64,000 nucleotides of DNA from Fructilactobacillus ixorae (GTDB taxonomy: Bacteria; Bacillota; Bacilli; Lactobacillales; Lactobacillaceae): positions 1,054,001-1,118,000 of the forward strand of contig NZ_CP097478.1 of assembly GCF_024029915.1 (NCBI RefSeq). Reading direction: 5' to 3'. The notes below the pieces were generated by a model that worked only from the letters and a program-made list of their open reading frames with translations, made no database searches and had not been told where the DNA came from. Shown piece after piece: positions 25,822 through 34,358 of the stretch (positions within the stretch are counted from its first letter, which is position 1; each line of letters starts with the position of its first letter). The translations under genes were made by a program, and so were the position numbers.

Positions 25822-28137
25822 CTACTCCTTTACTAGCCGGTACGTTTCCGGTGAAACAGAAGCAAAGAGGGGCGACGGCGTCGAAATGCTAATCACCGTC
25901 AACCGGTGCATGGCCCGGGTACAGATGGTGTAAACCAACTTATCGAAGGATTTGTCCGGATAGTTTGCCGCCGAACCATTCCACATCACCACGGCATCAA
26001 ATTCCAGTCCCTTGGCGAGGTAGGCCGGTACAATCACCACTCCGTTCACTAATCGTTGGTTTTCGGTCTGTAATAAAGTTGCCGAAACGCCCGCCGTTTT
26101 AAGGGCCGCGGCTAACTGCTGGCACTCGGCAAGCGTTTTGCCAATCACAGCCGTCGTATCGTGGGCCTGGTTGTTGCGTTTGATGGTCGAAACGAGCGTC
26201 TGCAACGCCTGGTGTTTGGTCTTAGTAATCGCTATGATTGGTAACTCACCCTGGCGGGCATATGCTTCAATCTCTGCTCCATCTGGTAGCAATTGCTTCG
26301 TAAAGTTCGTGATCTGCGCGGTCGAACGATAGGATTTCAGCAGTTTAATGACCCGCATCCGCTCCGGATCAAAGAGCTGTTGGAGGTCGGTCATCAGGGT
26401 TTGACTGCTATCGCGGGTAAAGATGGCCTGGTTTAAATCACCGAGCACCGTAAACTTGGCCCGGGGGTAATTCCATTGTAAGTACGCCAACTGAAAGGGC
26501 GTGTAGTCCTGAACTTCATCCACAAATAGGTAGCGCATTTTTAGATCGGGACGTTTTCCAGTGACCAAATCAAAGAGGAGCAGGTAGATGGAAACATCCG
26601 TCATGCTGATTGTCCCGGCTTGAAACCGGTCCACGGTCGCACGCACGCTGGCCTGCCATTCCTGGGGAGTGACGTGCCAATCCGCCAGCTGAACTAGCTG
26701 GGGAACGGCGCGGAGGTAGTCCACAAACTGTTGGTTAATGTTGAAAAACCGGTTGTGTTTGATTTGCTGCCGCACCTTGGCAAACGCCGCGGTTACCAAC
26801 TGTTTAGCTAAGAAGCGGTAGTCTTGATCGGTATCCGTCCGGGTCCGACCAGCCCGGGCGTACAACATGTCAATCTGGTCGGAGGTTAAGCCCTCAACCG
26901 CCTCTTCCACCCACCGTTGCTTTGTCTCTGCGGCAATCCGCCGGTTCAAAATGTGGAACAACTCCTTTTTGGTCGCCGCGAGTCGGTTTCTGAGGTTATA
27001 GTTGGCGTTGAAACTGCGATAAATTTCCGCAATCTGTTCCTTCGAAATGAAGCTTTCTCCCTGAAACTTAATGTTGCGAAAGTCCGCCCCCGTCTGGTTT
27101 AGGCTGGTGGCATACCGGTTGACCGCGTTAAACATGGCTAAGCTGTTTTTCAAGGTCGTCACGTTCTGGGTTTCATCGGTTAGGCTTTCGTCGAACCGCT
27201 GCTCGAGGGTTTCGACCGTTAAGCGGGGCACCCGCCGCCGCATAAACTGGTAGTAGGTCATCTGTACCATGTTTTGCTCCCCTAGTTCGGGCAACACCTG
27301 GTTAATGTAGTCATTAAACAGCTGGTTCGGGGAAAACAGAATTACCTGACCGGGCGTCAGCTTGCCCCGGTAGCGATAGAGCAAATAAGCCACCCGCTGG
27401 AGCACCGCGGCCGTTTTTCCCGACCCAGCGACCCCCTGCACGAACAACAAATCGGAACTGGTGTCTCGAATAATCGCATTTTGTTCCTGCTGGATGGTCG
27501 TCACGATGCTCTTCATCTTGGTATCGGACTGGTGTTTGAGGTTTTCTAACAACAACCGGTCCCCGACCGCCTCATCGGTATCAAAGACCTGGGTCACCCG
27601 TCCGGCTTTAATTTGGAGTTCGCGTTTTAACGAGACATCCACCTGTTGGGGGCCACTAGGAGCGTCATAGGTCAGCTTTCCAATTCCACTGTCGTAGTAC
27701 ACACTACTAATGGGCGCCCGCCAGTCATAGATTAAATACTGGTCGGGATGATCTGGATCGACAAAGGACGCGAGCCCAATGTACAAACGTTCGGACTCAC
27801 TTTCACCCTGTTCTTGAAGGTCGACCCGGGCAAAGTAGGCGTTCTGATCCAATTTTTGTAACGTCTGCATGTCCCTAGTTGCCGATTGCCATCGGGTTTG
27901 ACGTTGTTCCAACATTTGTTGCTGTTGGCGCACCGACACCCCGGTTTCCAGCTGACCTTCGTAGGTACTGGTCTTTAAGCGGACGTCATCATAAAAGTTG
28001 TCCTCCAGTTCCTGTTGACCCTGCTTGGCCTTCATAATTGTGGTGGCCGTTTGGCGTTTTGCCACCTTCAGTTGCTGGCGGACAAAGTCTAAATGCTGCT
28101 GTTCTGCCTGTCGAATCTGATCCTGCTCTGCTCCCAT
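25822..28137 (-). CDS. helD: RNA polymerase recycling ATPase HelD
   Basis: 771 residues of the UvrD/Rep-like superfamily 1. A coiled-coil N-terminal arm (about residues 1-100) precedes the helicase core, with Walker A GVAGSGKTAAVLQ at about 235-247, motif II VDEVQD and late motif near GVVIVPAYLAKGLEFDAVV. HelD removes stalled RNA polymerase from DNA. Length and arm fit Gram-positive HelD and not PcrA. A TGTTAGAAT extended -10 (28169-28177) lies upstream. Confidence 0.9.
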   Translation of the reverse strand: MGAEQDQIRQAEQQHLDFVRQQLKVAKRQTATTIMKAKQGQQELEDNFYDDVRLKTSTYEGQLETGVSVRQQQQMLEQRQTRWQSATRDMQTLQKLDQNAYFARVDLQEQGESESERLYIGLASFVDPDHPDQYLIYDWRAPISSVYYDSGIGKLTYDAPSGPQQVDVSLKRELQIKAGRVTQVFDTDEAVGDRLLLENLKHQSDTKMKSIVTTIQQEQNAIIRDTSSDLLFVQGVAGSGKTAAVLQRVAYLLYRYRGKLTPGQVILFSPNQLFNDYINQVLPELGEQNMVQMTYYQFMRRRVPRLTVETLEQRFDESLTDETQNVTTLKNSLAMFNAVNRYATSLNQTGADFRNIKFQGESFISKEQIAEIYRSFNANYNLRNRLAATKKELFHILNRRIAAETKQRWVEEAVEGLTSDQIDMLYARAGRTRTDTDQDYRFLAKQLVTAAFAKVRQQIKHNRFFNINQQFVDYLRAVPQLVQLADWHVTPQEWQASVRATVDRFQAGTISMTDVSIYLLLFDLVTGKRPDLKMRYLFVDEVQDYTPFQLAYLQWNYPRAKFTVLGDLNQAIFTRDSSQTLMTDLQQLFDPERMRVIKLLKSYRSTAQITNFTKQLLPDGAEIEAYARQGELPIIAITKTKHQALQTLVSTIKRNNQAHDTTAVIGKTLAECQQLAAALKTAGVSATLLQTENQRLVNGVVIVPAYLAKGLEFDAVVMWNGSAANYPDKSFDKLVYTICTRAMHRLTVISISTPSPLFASVSPETYRLVKE

Positions 28138-28218
28138 CGTGCACCTCCATTAGTCTAATCGATGAACTATTCTAACATACCCAGCCCGTAAACACGATGA
28201 ACTAGCCACTAAGTATGG

Positions 28219-28224
28219 TAAACT
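28219..28224 (+). promoter_or_regulatory. Extended -10 of the phosphatase-hflX operon
   Basis: TATGGTAAACT contains TGn-TAAACT (-10 at 28219-28224), about 35 bp before the ATG at 28259. It is divergent from the helD promoter. Confidence 0.4.
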
Positions 28225-28258
28225 GAACTAACTGATAATTTTCAAGGAGGACTTCCCC

Positions 28259-28909
28259 ATGGCCAAAATTAACCTATTCTTTGTTCGTCATGGACAAACC
28301 CATTTGAACCACTACCACCGGATCCAAGGTTGGTCTGATTCAGACCTCACCGACCAAGGAGTTCAAGATGCCGTTGCAGCTGGAAAGCAGTTACAACGGA
28401 TCTCGTTCGACCAGGCCTACAGCAGTGATACCAAACGGGCCAGTCGAACCGCCCGCATCATTTTAGAAGCCAATCCCGCCCCCCTTACTGAACCCGTGCA
28501 AAAGTTTGCCTTCCGTGAAGAAAACTTCGGCTACTTTGAAGGGAACGATACCGGGCAAACCTGGAACATCGTCGGGGGACCCCATGGCTGTTATTCCTAC
28601 GCGGATCTAATCGACAAGTTTGGCATGGAAAAAACGCGGAATCTGATTGCCGCTGCCGATCCGTACGGTGAAGCCGAAACGGACGAACAATTTTGGCACC
28701 GCCTCCAGGTCGGCCTCGATGAGATCGTGGCGCTTGCTGAACCGGGGCAAAACATCTTGATTGCCGCCCACGGAACCCTGATTAAAAGTGTGGTAAGTCG
28801 GTTTAGTAACCTAAACGTGGCCGCAGCCATTTTAAATGGAAGCGTCACGAAAGTCACGTACAGCAAGGACCAGTTTAGTGTCGCTTATTACAACAAGAAG
28901 GAGCATTAA
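28259..28909 (+). CDS. Histidine phosphatase family protein (phosphoglycerate mutase-like)
   Basis: 216 residues. The phosphate-pocket motif FVRHGQTHLNHYHRIQG carries the catalytic His, and AAHGTLIKSV supplies the second His. It is too short and divergent for the glycolytic GpmA and is more likely a broad phosphatase. AAGGAGG precedes the ATG, and its stop overlaps the hflX start by one base, so the two are cotranslated. Confidence 0.85.
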   Translation: MAKINLFFVRHGQTHLNHYHRIQGWSDSDLTDQGVQDAVAAGKQLQRISFDQAYSSDTKRASRTARIILEANPAPLTEPVQKFAFREENFGYFEGNDTGQTWNIVGGPHGCYSYADLIDKFGMEKTRNLIAAADPYGEAETDEQFWHRLQVGLDEIVALAEPGQNILIAAHGTLIKSVVSRFSNLNVAAAILNGSVTKVTYSKDQFSVAYYNKKEH

Positions 28910-30162
28910 TGGAACCAACCCCCGTCATTACGATTGGCCTCAACGTCAATCATCCGCACTTTGATTATTCAATGGAAGAATTACAACAACTCGTGGTTGC
29001 AAACCACATGACGTCTGTTGCAACCCTCACCCAAAAGCTGGACCACCCGGATGCCGGAACCTACTTTGGCAAGGGCAAGCTGACTGAGTTAACCGACCTC
29101 GTGAACGGAACGGGTGCCTCCACCATCGTTGCGAACGATGAACTGAGCCCGAGCCAGATTCGCAACATCGAAACGGCGACCTCCGCCACGGTGATTGATC
29201 GCACCGGGCTTATTTTGGAAATCTTTGCCAACCGGGCTCGCACCAAAGAAGCCAAGTTACAGGTGCAACTAGCGAAACTGCGCTATCAACTGCCCCGGTT
29301 ACGAACGAGTGCTAGTCAACGCTTAGACCAACAAGCAGCGGGCGGGGGCTTAGCGAACCGGGGAGCCGGGGAAACCCAGCTAGAACTTAACCGCCGGACC
29401 ATTGAGCGGCAAATTACCCACGTCCGCCACGAACTCAAGGAGCTGCAACGGGCGTACACCACCCAGAGTAAGCGCCGTAAGGAAAACCAGGTCAAAACCG
29501 TGGCCCTCGTTGGTTATACTAATGCCGGTAAATCAACCATTATGAACCAGTTAGTCCGGCGCTTTGGCACCAACGAAGCAAAGCAAGTTTTTGTGAAAAA
29601 CATGCTCTTTGCCACCCTCGACACGAGCGTCAGAAACCTTGAACTCCCAGGTAACAAGCAGGTGCTCGCCAGTGATACCGTTGGATTTGTGAGCGACTTA
29701 CCCCACAAACTAGTTGAGGCGTTTAAAGCGACCCTGGCCGAAGCCGCTGAGGCCGACCTGTTAATCCAAGTGGTCGATTATTCTGATCCGAACCAGGAAC
29801 TCATGATGGAGACCACTACCAACACCTTAAAGGCGATTGGGGTGCCGGACCTCCCGATGATCACCGTCTTTAACAAGGCGGACCGCACTGGCAGTCGGTT
29901 CCCAGAACGAACTGGTGCTAATCTGATCATGTCGGCTCAGGATCCCGCCTCAATTAATGAATTGGTCACCATGATGAGCGAGCAACTCTTTGCCGATTAC
30001 GTCCAAAAGACCTATCTGATTCCGTTTACGGCAGGCGACCTGGTCGCTGACCTGAACCAAAACTTTGACGTCCAAGCGACTGCTTACGAAGCCGCTGGCA
30101 CCAAACTAACGGTTGCTTTACCCGCTACCGCAGCCGCCCGTTACCATCAATATGAACTTTAG
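28909..30162 (+). CDS. hflX: Ribosome-associated GTPase HflX
   Basis: 417 residues. The N-terminal HflX domain (GKGKLTELTDLV, RTKEAKLQVQLAKLRYQLPR, GGGLANRGAGETQLE) precedes the G domain with G1 GYTNAGKST, G3 DTVGF and G4 NKAD. It splits stalled or heat-damaged 70S ribosomes. Start and upstream stop overlap by one base. Confidence 0.95.
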   Translation: MEPTPVITIGLNVNHPHFDYSMEELQQLVVANHMTSVATLTQKLDHPDAGTYFGKGKLTELTDLVNGTGASTIVANDELSPSQIRNIETATSATVIDRTGLILEIFANRARTKEAKLQVQLAKLRYQLPRLRTSASQRLDQQAAGGGLANRGAGETQLELNRRTIERQITHVRHELKELQRAYTTQSKRRKENQVKTVALVGYTNAGKSTIMNQLVRRFGTNEAKQVFVKNMLFATLDTSVRNLELPGNKQVLASDTVGFVSDLPHKLVEAFKATLAEAAEADLLIQVVDYSDPNQELMMETTTNTLKAIGVPDLPMITVFNKADRTGSRFPERTGANLIMSAQDPASINELVTMMSEQLFADYVQKTYLIPFTAGDLVADLNQNFDVQATAYEAAGTKLTVALPATAAARYHQYEL

Positions 30163-30173
30163 TTAGTTAATTG

Positions 30174-30202
30174 TTGACAGTTGTTCATTTTCTTTGTACA
30201 AT
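30174..30202 (+). promoter_or_regulatory. Promoter of the T-box transporter transcript
   Basis: Consensus TTGACA (30174-30179), 17-bp spacer, TACAAT (30197-30202), 12-bp after the hflX stop. Confidence 0.85.
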
Positions 30203-30208
30203 ACTTAC

Positions 30209-30400
30209 ATTACTTAAAGATGAAATTTAAGGAACCGTCTGCCCAGAGAATCCAAGGCGCTGTGATTGGATGAGACCCCTTATTTAGCCGCTTTAAGTTG
30301 CCAAATTGTTAACTAACTAAAAGTGCTTTCAGGTTGACTGAAAGAATTTGGGTGGAACCGCGCGTAACAACGTCCCTATCGCTTGATAGGGGCGTTTTTT
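30209..30400 (+). promoter_or_regulatory. T-box leader of an amino acid transporter
   Basis: CTTAAAG (30213-30219) pairs CTTTAAG (30291-30297) to close stem I; the T-box core TTTGGGTGGAACCGCG ends at about 30363; a terminator CGTCCCTATC-GCTT-GATAGGGGCG plus T run is at 30371-30400. The specifier bulge probably lies in TTTAGCCG (30283-30290): GCC (Ala) or AGC (Ser) are the candidates and I cannot decide between them. Confidence 0.9.
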
Positions 30401-30434
30401 GTTCGATTTTCCCACCTTTAAAGGAGGATGCATC

Positions 30435-31781
30435 ATGAAAAAACCAGATTTACAAGCAGATGTTTCACTCAACCGTTCCCTCGGACTATGGTCCGCGCTC
30501 GCCCTGGTGGTAGGAACCATCATTGGAGTAGGGATCTTCGTTCGGCAGGCGGCGGTGATTAACGACGCGGGGTCCGCTAAAGCGGCCCTGCTTGCCTGGT
30601 TAGCGGGAGGACTCTTAACCCTGGCTGCCGGCCTCACGATTGCAGAAATTGCTTCCCAAATTCCTAGTACCGGGGGGTTATACGCCTACATGGAAGCCAT
30701 CTATAACAAATTTTGGGGCTTCTTGTCCGGTTGGATGCAAATCATCGTGTACGGTCCGGCGATGATTGCAGCGCTGGGATCCTACTTAGCCATCCTGGTA
30801 CTTGATTTCTTCCACCTACCGAGCTTCTGGACCCTTCCCATCGCCCTCGGTTCAATTATCCTTGTCGGCATTTTGAACATCTTCCCCAACCGGTACGGTG
30901 GGGCCTTTGCTATCATCACGACAATTTGTAAGTTAGTCCCCGTCGCCGCTTTGATTATTTTTGGCCTTTTCTTTGGCCACGCCGATGCCCTCGGCCAAAG
31001 CGTTCAAGATCTCCACACCACGGCCGGTGGCTTTGGGGTGGCCATGTTAGCCACGCTGTTTGCCTTTGACGGCTGGATTTTAGTTGCAAACCTCGGGGGT
31101 GAAATTAAAAACCCGAAAAAGTTGCTCCCCCGCGCCATCTCACTTGGAATTATGGCCGTAATGGTCATTTACCTTCTGGTTTCTTACGGGGTCTTAAAGA
31201 GCATCGGTCCCGCTAAGATTCATGAACTGGGCACGACGGCCATTCCTTACATTGCCAATCAAGACTTTGGGATGTGGGGCGGGAAAGCTCTCAGCATCGG
31301 AATCATCATTTCAATCATTGGGTGCATGAACGGGAAAATCATGACTTTCCCCCGGATTATGTACGCTATGGCCGAAGAACAGCAACTGCCTGGTTCCAAG
31401 TGGTTGTCCTACCTCAATCCCAAAACCCGGACGCCCATCTTTGCCATCATGGCCACGCTGGTCATCGCGGGTTTGATGATTTGCTTTACGAACCCCGACC
31501 GCATCTCTGAGCTCTGCATCTTTACGGTCTACTGTTTCTACGTTATGGCCTTCGTCGGGGTCTTCCTACTCCGGAAACGCAACCCGCACCAAGTCCGGAT
31601 CTTCTCCGTTCCACTCTTTCCGTTCACGCCCATTATGGCCATCCTCGGTTCGCTCTTCGTGATTGGCTCCGAAATTCTTTCTGACCCAATCGGAGTGCTC
31701 GTTTCGCTTGGGATCGTTGCCGTTGGGGTGCCGGTTTACTACTTCAAAGTGATGCGCCAGCGTAATCACCAACAAGCATAA
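30435..31781 (+). CDS. APC-family amino acid transporter (LAT/SteT-like)
   Basis: 448 residues with about 12 spans. LGLWSALALVVGTIIGVGIF and the PSTGGLYAY block fit the LAT branch of APC transporters, which includes the Ser/Thr exchanger SteT. The T-box leader shows that expression rises when one tRNA is uncharged, so the substrate is probably that amino acid (alanine or serine from the candidate specifiers). The ATG at 30435 has AAAGGAGG 7 nt upstream; the longer frame runs into the leader. Confidence 0.85.
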   Translation: MKKPDLQADVSLNRSLGLWSALALVVGTIIGVGIFVRQAAVINDAGSAKAALLAWLAGGLLTLAAGLTIAEIASQIPSTGGLYAYMEAIYNKFWGFLSGWMQIIVYGPAMIAALGSYLAILVLDFFHLPSFWTLPIALGSIILVGILNIFPNRYGGAFAIITTICKLVPVAALIIFGLFFGHADALGQSVQDLHTTAGGFGVAMLATLFAFDGWILVANLGGEIKNPKKLLPRAISLGIMAVMVIYLLVSYGVLKSIGPAKIHELGTTAIPYIANQDFGMWGGKALSIGIIISIIGCMNGKIMTFPRIMYAMAEEQQLPGSKWLSYLNPKTRTPIFAIMATLVIAGLMICFTNPDRISELCIFTVYCFYVMAFVGVFLLRKRNPHQVRIFSVPLFPFTPIMAILGSLFVIGSEILSDPIGVLVSLGIVAVGVPVYYFKVMRQRNHQQA

Positions 31782-31816
31782 AAAAACTCGACCTCATTAC
31801 GAGGTCGAGTTTTTTT
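31780..31816. terminator. Convergent terminator
   Basis: AAAAAACTCGACCTC-ATTAC-GAGGTCGAGTTTTTTT between the transporter and the nitronate monooxygenase gene. Confidence 0.92.
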
Positions 31817-32759
31817 ATTGAAAGTCTTGCATTAATTCTGCGATTAAATCGGCCACTCGGGGTTCGTCACGAATTAAATCCACCCCGGTGTTCACACTCA
31901 CTTCTCCGGCTTCCAAATCACCGTGAAGCATGGCCGGGCGCACGCCACCTAACTTCCGTGTGGCTTGGAAGGTCGTGGAATCACCTGCCGCAAACCGGTC
32001 CGCTAACTCTGCCATGCGCGGATTAGCGAGCGACCGCTGGTTCGGTGCTACTAACAACAGGTCATCTGCACTGCTAGCAAGCAACTTTTGTTTGGCCGCC
32101 GGCGCCGTCCGTGACTCCTGAGTGACCATGAAACGGCTACCCACGAACACCCCTTCGGCGCCGAGCGCCATCGCTGCCCGCACTCCGCGCACGTCATTGA
32201 TACCCCCAGCGGCTAGGACCGGCACCGAAACTGCGTCCACGATGCGCGGCACGGTCGTAAAGGTCCCCACGCCATGAACGGGGATGACGCCCCCTTCATC
32301 ATAGCCCGTGGCAACAATCAGATCCGCTCCCAGTTCAACTTGGCGTTGGGCCTCTGCGGGCGTGGGATTATAACTTCGGGCAATTAGGGTTGCTCCGGCA
32401 GCCTTGATCTGGTGGTAAATCTCAGCATCTGGTTCTCCCCCGACCATAAAGATTTTAATGCCCAGTGCCAGGGACCGATCCAAGATCTTGTGAGCGTAGC
32501 TTTGCTCCTCGCCTTGCGGATTTAATCCCAGCGTCATGGCAATTGGCTGCTTCGTCAGGTGCTGGGCCGTTTTAATCTGATTTTCCATGACCTCCATCGA
32601 ATTTTGGTCAAGGGAATCACGGCCAGCATTCGGACCAAACGTCCCTAACCCCCCGGCATTAGCCACCGCCGCCACCATTTTCGCATCCGTTAACCAGTTT
32701 AGCGGAGCTTGAATCAGGGGATACCGGGTTCCTAAAATTGCTGTCACACGATTTTTCAT
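31815..32759 (-). CDS. Nitronate monooxygenase / FabK-like flavoprotein
   Basis: 314 residues of the 2-nitropropane dioxygenase superfamily, an FMN TIM barrel. YPLIQAPLNWLTDAKMVAAV at the N-terminus, VLAAGGINDVRGVRAAMALGAEGVFVGSRF near residue 190-220. It could oxidise nitronates or reduce enoyl-ACP (FabK); no fab genes are nearby, so the first is preferred. The ATG at 32759 has GAGG 7 nt upstream. Confidence 0.8.
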   Translation of the reverse strand: MKNRVTAILGTRYPLIQAPLNWLTDAKMVAAVANAGGLGTFGPNAGRDSLDQNSMEVMENQIKTAQHLTKQPIAMTLGLNPQGEEQSYAHKILDRSLALGIKIFMVGGEPDAEIYHQIKAAGATLIARSYNPTPAEAQRQVELGADLIVATGYDEGGVIPVHGVGTFTTVPRIVDAVSVPVLAAGGINDVRGVRAAMALGAEGVFVGSRFMVTQESRTAPAAKQKLLASSADDLLLVAPNQRSLANPRMAELADRFAAGDSTTFQATRKLGGVRPAMLHGDLEAGEVSVNTGVDLIRDEPRVADLIAELMQDFQ

Positions 32760-32784
32760 TTTGCTTCCTCTTTCCACTTACTTT

Positions 32785-32801
32785 TAGTAATTAAAATACT
32801 A
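32785..32801 (-). promoter_or_regulatory. Candidate operator between divergent oxidoreductases
   Basis: Inverted repeat TAGTA-ATTAAAA-TACTA lies 26 bp before the nitronate monooxygenase start. No regulator gene is adjacent. Confidence 0.35.
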
Positions 32802-32915
32802 CTAGAAATAATCCCCTGATACAAGTCTCAACCCCTTTACAAACCAAAATCCTCGTAAAGTCCGCCTAAAGCTTCTATAATAACGGTAGTTTAGCATTGG
32901 AAAGGAAGTTTACTG

Positions 32916-33575
32916 ATGAAAATCATGCTCTTTGGTGGATCAGGACGGGTTGGAACCGCTTTAACCCATGAATTACTCACGGATCCCGCTACTGAGGTAA
33001 CCATTGCCGTGGCACATCCCGAAAAAGCGGCGGACCTCGCCGCACTCGACCGGGTGACGGTCCACAACCTGGACCTCGCAACCAGCGACTTACAGACCTT
33101 AACCCAGTTACTGACGGGCTTTTCCGCCGTTTACTTCGTTGCCGGATCACGAAACCTGGATCTGATTAACGTTGACAGTTTTGGCGCCATCAAGACGATG
33201 TTAGCTGCGGAAGCCGCCCACGTTGAGCGCTACCTCATGTTGAGCTCGTTTGGTGCTTTAGAGATTAACAGCTGGCTGAACCAGGAACGTTACGCGAGCT
33301 TACAGGCTTACCAAGCCGCGAAGTTTATGGCCGATGACTATCTCAGCCACCGCACGAACCTGAACTACACGATTCTGCAACCAAGTTCTCTGACGGAAGC
33401 CCCCGGGACCGGACTCGTAACCTTAAATCCAACCACTAACACCACCAGCAATCCAATTGCCGACGTGGCTGCTGTCCTTAAGGATAGTCTCCAGAATCCC
33501 CACACCTACCACCAGGTAATTACGATGGAAAGTGGTTCCACACCCATCGAAACGGCACTGAATGCCTTAAATTAA
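32916..33575 (+). CDS. NAD(P)-binding oxidoreductase-like protein (atypical SDR)
   Basis: 219 residues with Rossmann motif FGGSGRVGTAL at the N-terminus and a later LMLSSFGA strand. It resembles the SDR_a5/YhfK-like NAD(P)H-binding group; substrate unknown. GGAAAGGAAG precedes the ATG, and TATAAT (32876-32881) lies upstream. It is divergent from the flavoprotein gene. Confidence 0.8.
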   Translation: MKIMLFGGSGRVGTALTHELLTDPATEVTIAVAHPEKAADLAALDRVTVHNLDLATSDLQTLTQLLTGFSAVYFVAGSRNLDLINVDSFGAIKTMLAAEAAHVERYLMLSSFGALEINSWLNQERYASLQAYQAAKFMADDYLSHRTNLNYTILQPSSLTEAPGTGLVTLNPTTNTTSNPIADVAAVLKDSLQNPHTYHQVITMESGSTPIETALNALN

Positions 33576-33585
33576 TCCTTACCTA

Positions 33586-33630
33586 AAAACCGGTGCGCCC
33601 CGATCATTCGGAGTGCACCGGTTTTTAGGT
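33586..33630. terminator. Convergent terminator
   Basis: CTAAAAACCGGTGC...GCACCGGTTTTTAG with inner pairing, between the SDR-like and DUF975 genes. Confidence 0.85.
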
Positions 33631-33641
33631 TGGTTAACAAG

Positions 33642-34247
33642 TTAAATTAAATCGGCTCCCGCCCGGAGCGCTGCATGGTAGTTCACCATGGTCCCAACGT
33701 AGTACGGTACCAGCCATAAAAAGCCAATTCCCAGCGTCAAGACGGACAGTAACGCCCAACCAATGAACGACAGGTTCAACCAAAATAATTCTAGTTTATG
33801 CCCATCCATTAACTGGCGACTCTCGGTGATCACTTCGTTTAAATCTGGGGTACTTTCACCCCGAATGACTTGTTCTCGATAAAGAAACAGGGCCTGCGAA
33901 TAGGCTAATCCCTTTATAATTCCAGGAACAAATAACAACAGTGACCATAAAAAGGTATAAATGGTCACCACGATACACAACAAAAACGGTCCCCATGGTC
34001 GGGGCGTGCTGAGCATGTTTCGAAAGGTGGTCGTCAGTGGGGTCGCTGGGGCGTGCTCAAATGCAACCCAGTCGCTGAAGGTAAAGACCATTCCCACCGT
34101 CGTCAAACTCGCAAGGATGATGTAAATGATGCCGGTACTACCCGTAAAGTAGGTAATGACTACAAAGGGCAGCCCTACCAGGATGGCCGCCGCCCAGTTC
34201 CCTGCAAAACTCCGCAACGTTTTTTGTTTTAATAATTGAAAGTTCAT
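33642..34247 (-). CDS. DUF975 membrane protein
   Basis: 201 residues with about five spans; LLFVPGIIKGLAYSQALFLY fits the DUF975 family. Function unknown. AAGGAG stands 8 nt before the ATG. Its promoter lies inside a 27-bp palindrome, so it is probably under tight repression. Confidence 0.82.
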   Translation of the reverse strand: MNFQLLKQKTLRSFAGNWAAAILVGLPFVVITYFTGSTGIIYIILASLTTVGMVFTFSDWVAFEHAPATPLTTTFRNMLSTPRPWGPFLLCIVVTIYTFLWSLLLFVPGIIKGLAYSQALFLYREQVIRGESTPDLNEVITESRQLMDGHKLELFWLNLSFIGWALLSVLTLGIGFLWLVPYYVGTMVNYHAALRAGADLI

Positions 34248-34277
34248 GTGCCTAACTCCTTCTCATCTATTGGTCAT

Positions 34278-34304
34278 TTAATATTATACAACGTATAATA
34301 TTAA
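34278..34304. promoter_or_regulatory. 27-bp perfect palindromic operator at the DUF975 promoter
   Basis: TTAATATTATAC-AAC-GTATAATATTAA is a perfect 12-3-12 inverted repeat. It contains a minus-strand TATAAT -10 (34283-34288) for the DUF975 gene. The next minus-strand gene upstream ends at its own terminator, so the repeat is not part of one. Confidence 0.65.
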
Positions 34305-34312
34305 CCCGCAAG

Positions 34313-34352
34313 GATTAAAAAAGCTCCTGACCAATTGGCCAGGAGCTTATCA
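34313..34352 (-). terminator. Terminator of the cycA-like gene
   Basis: On the minus strand AAGCTCCTGGCC-AATT-GGTCAGGAGCTT plus TTTT follows the permease stop. Confidence 0.88.
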
Positions 34353-34358
34353 AACTAA

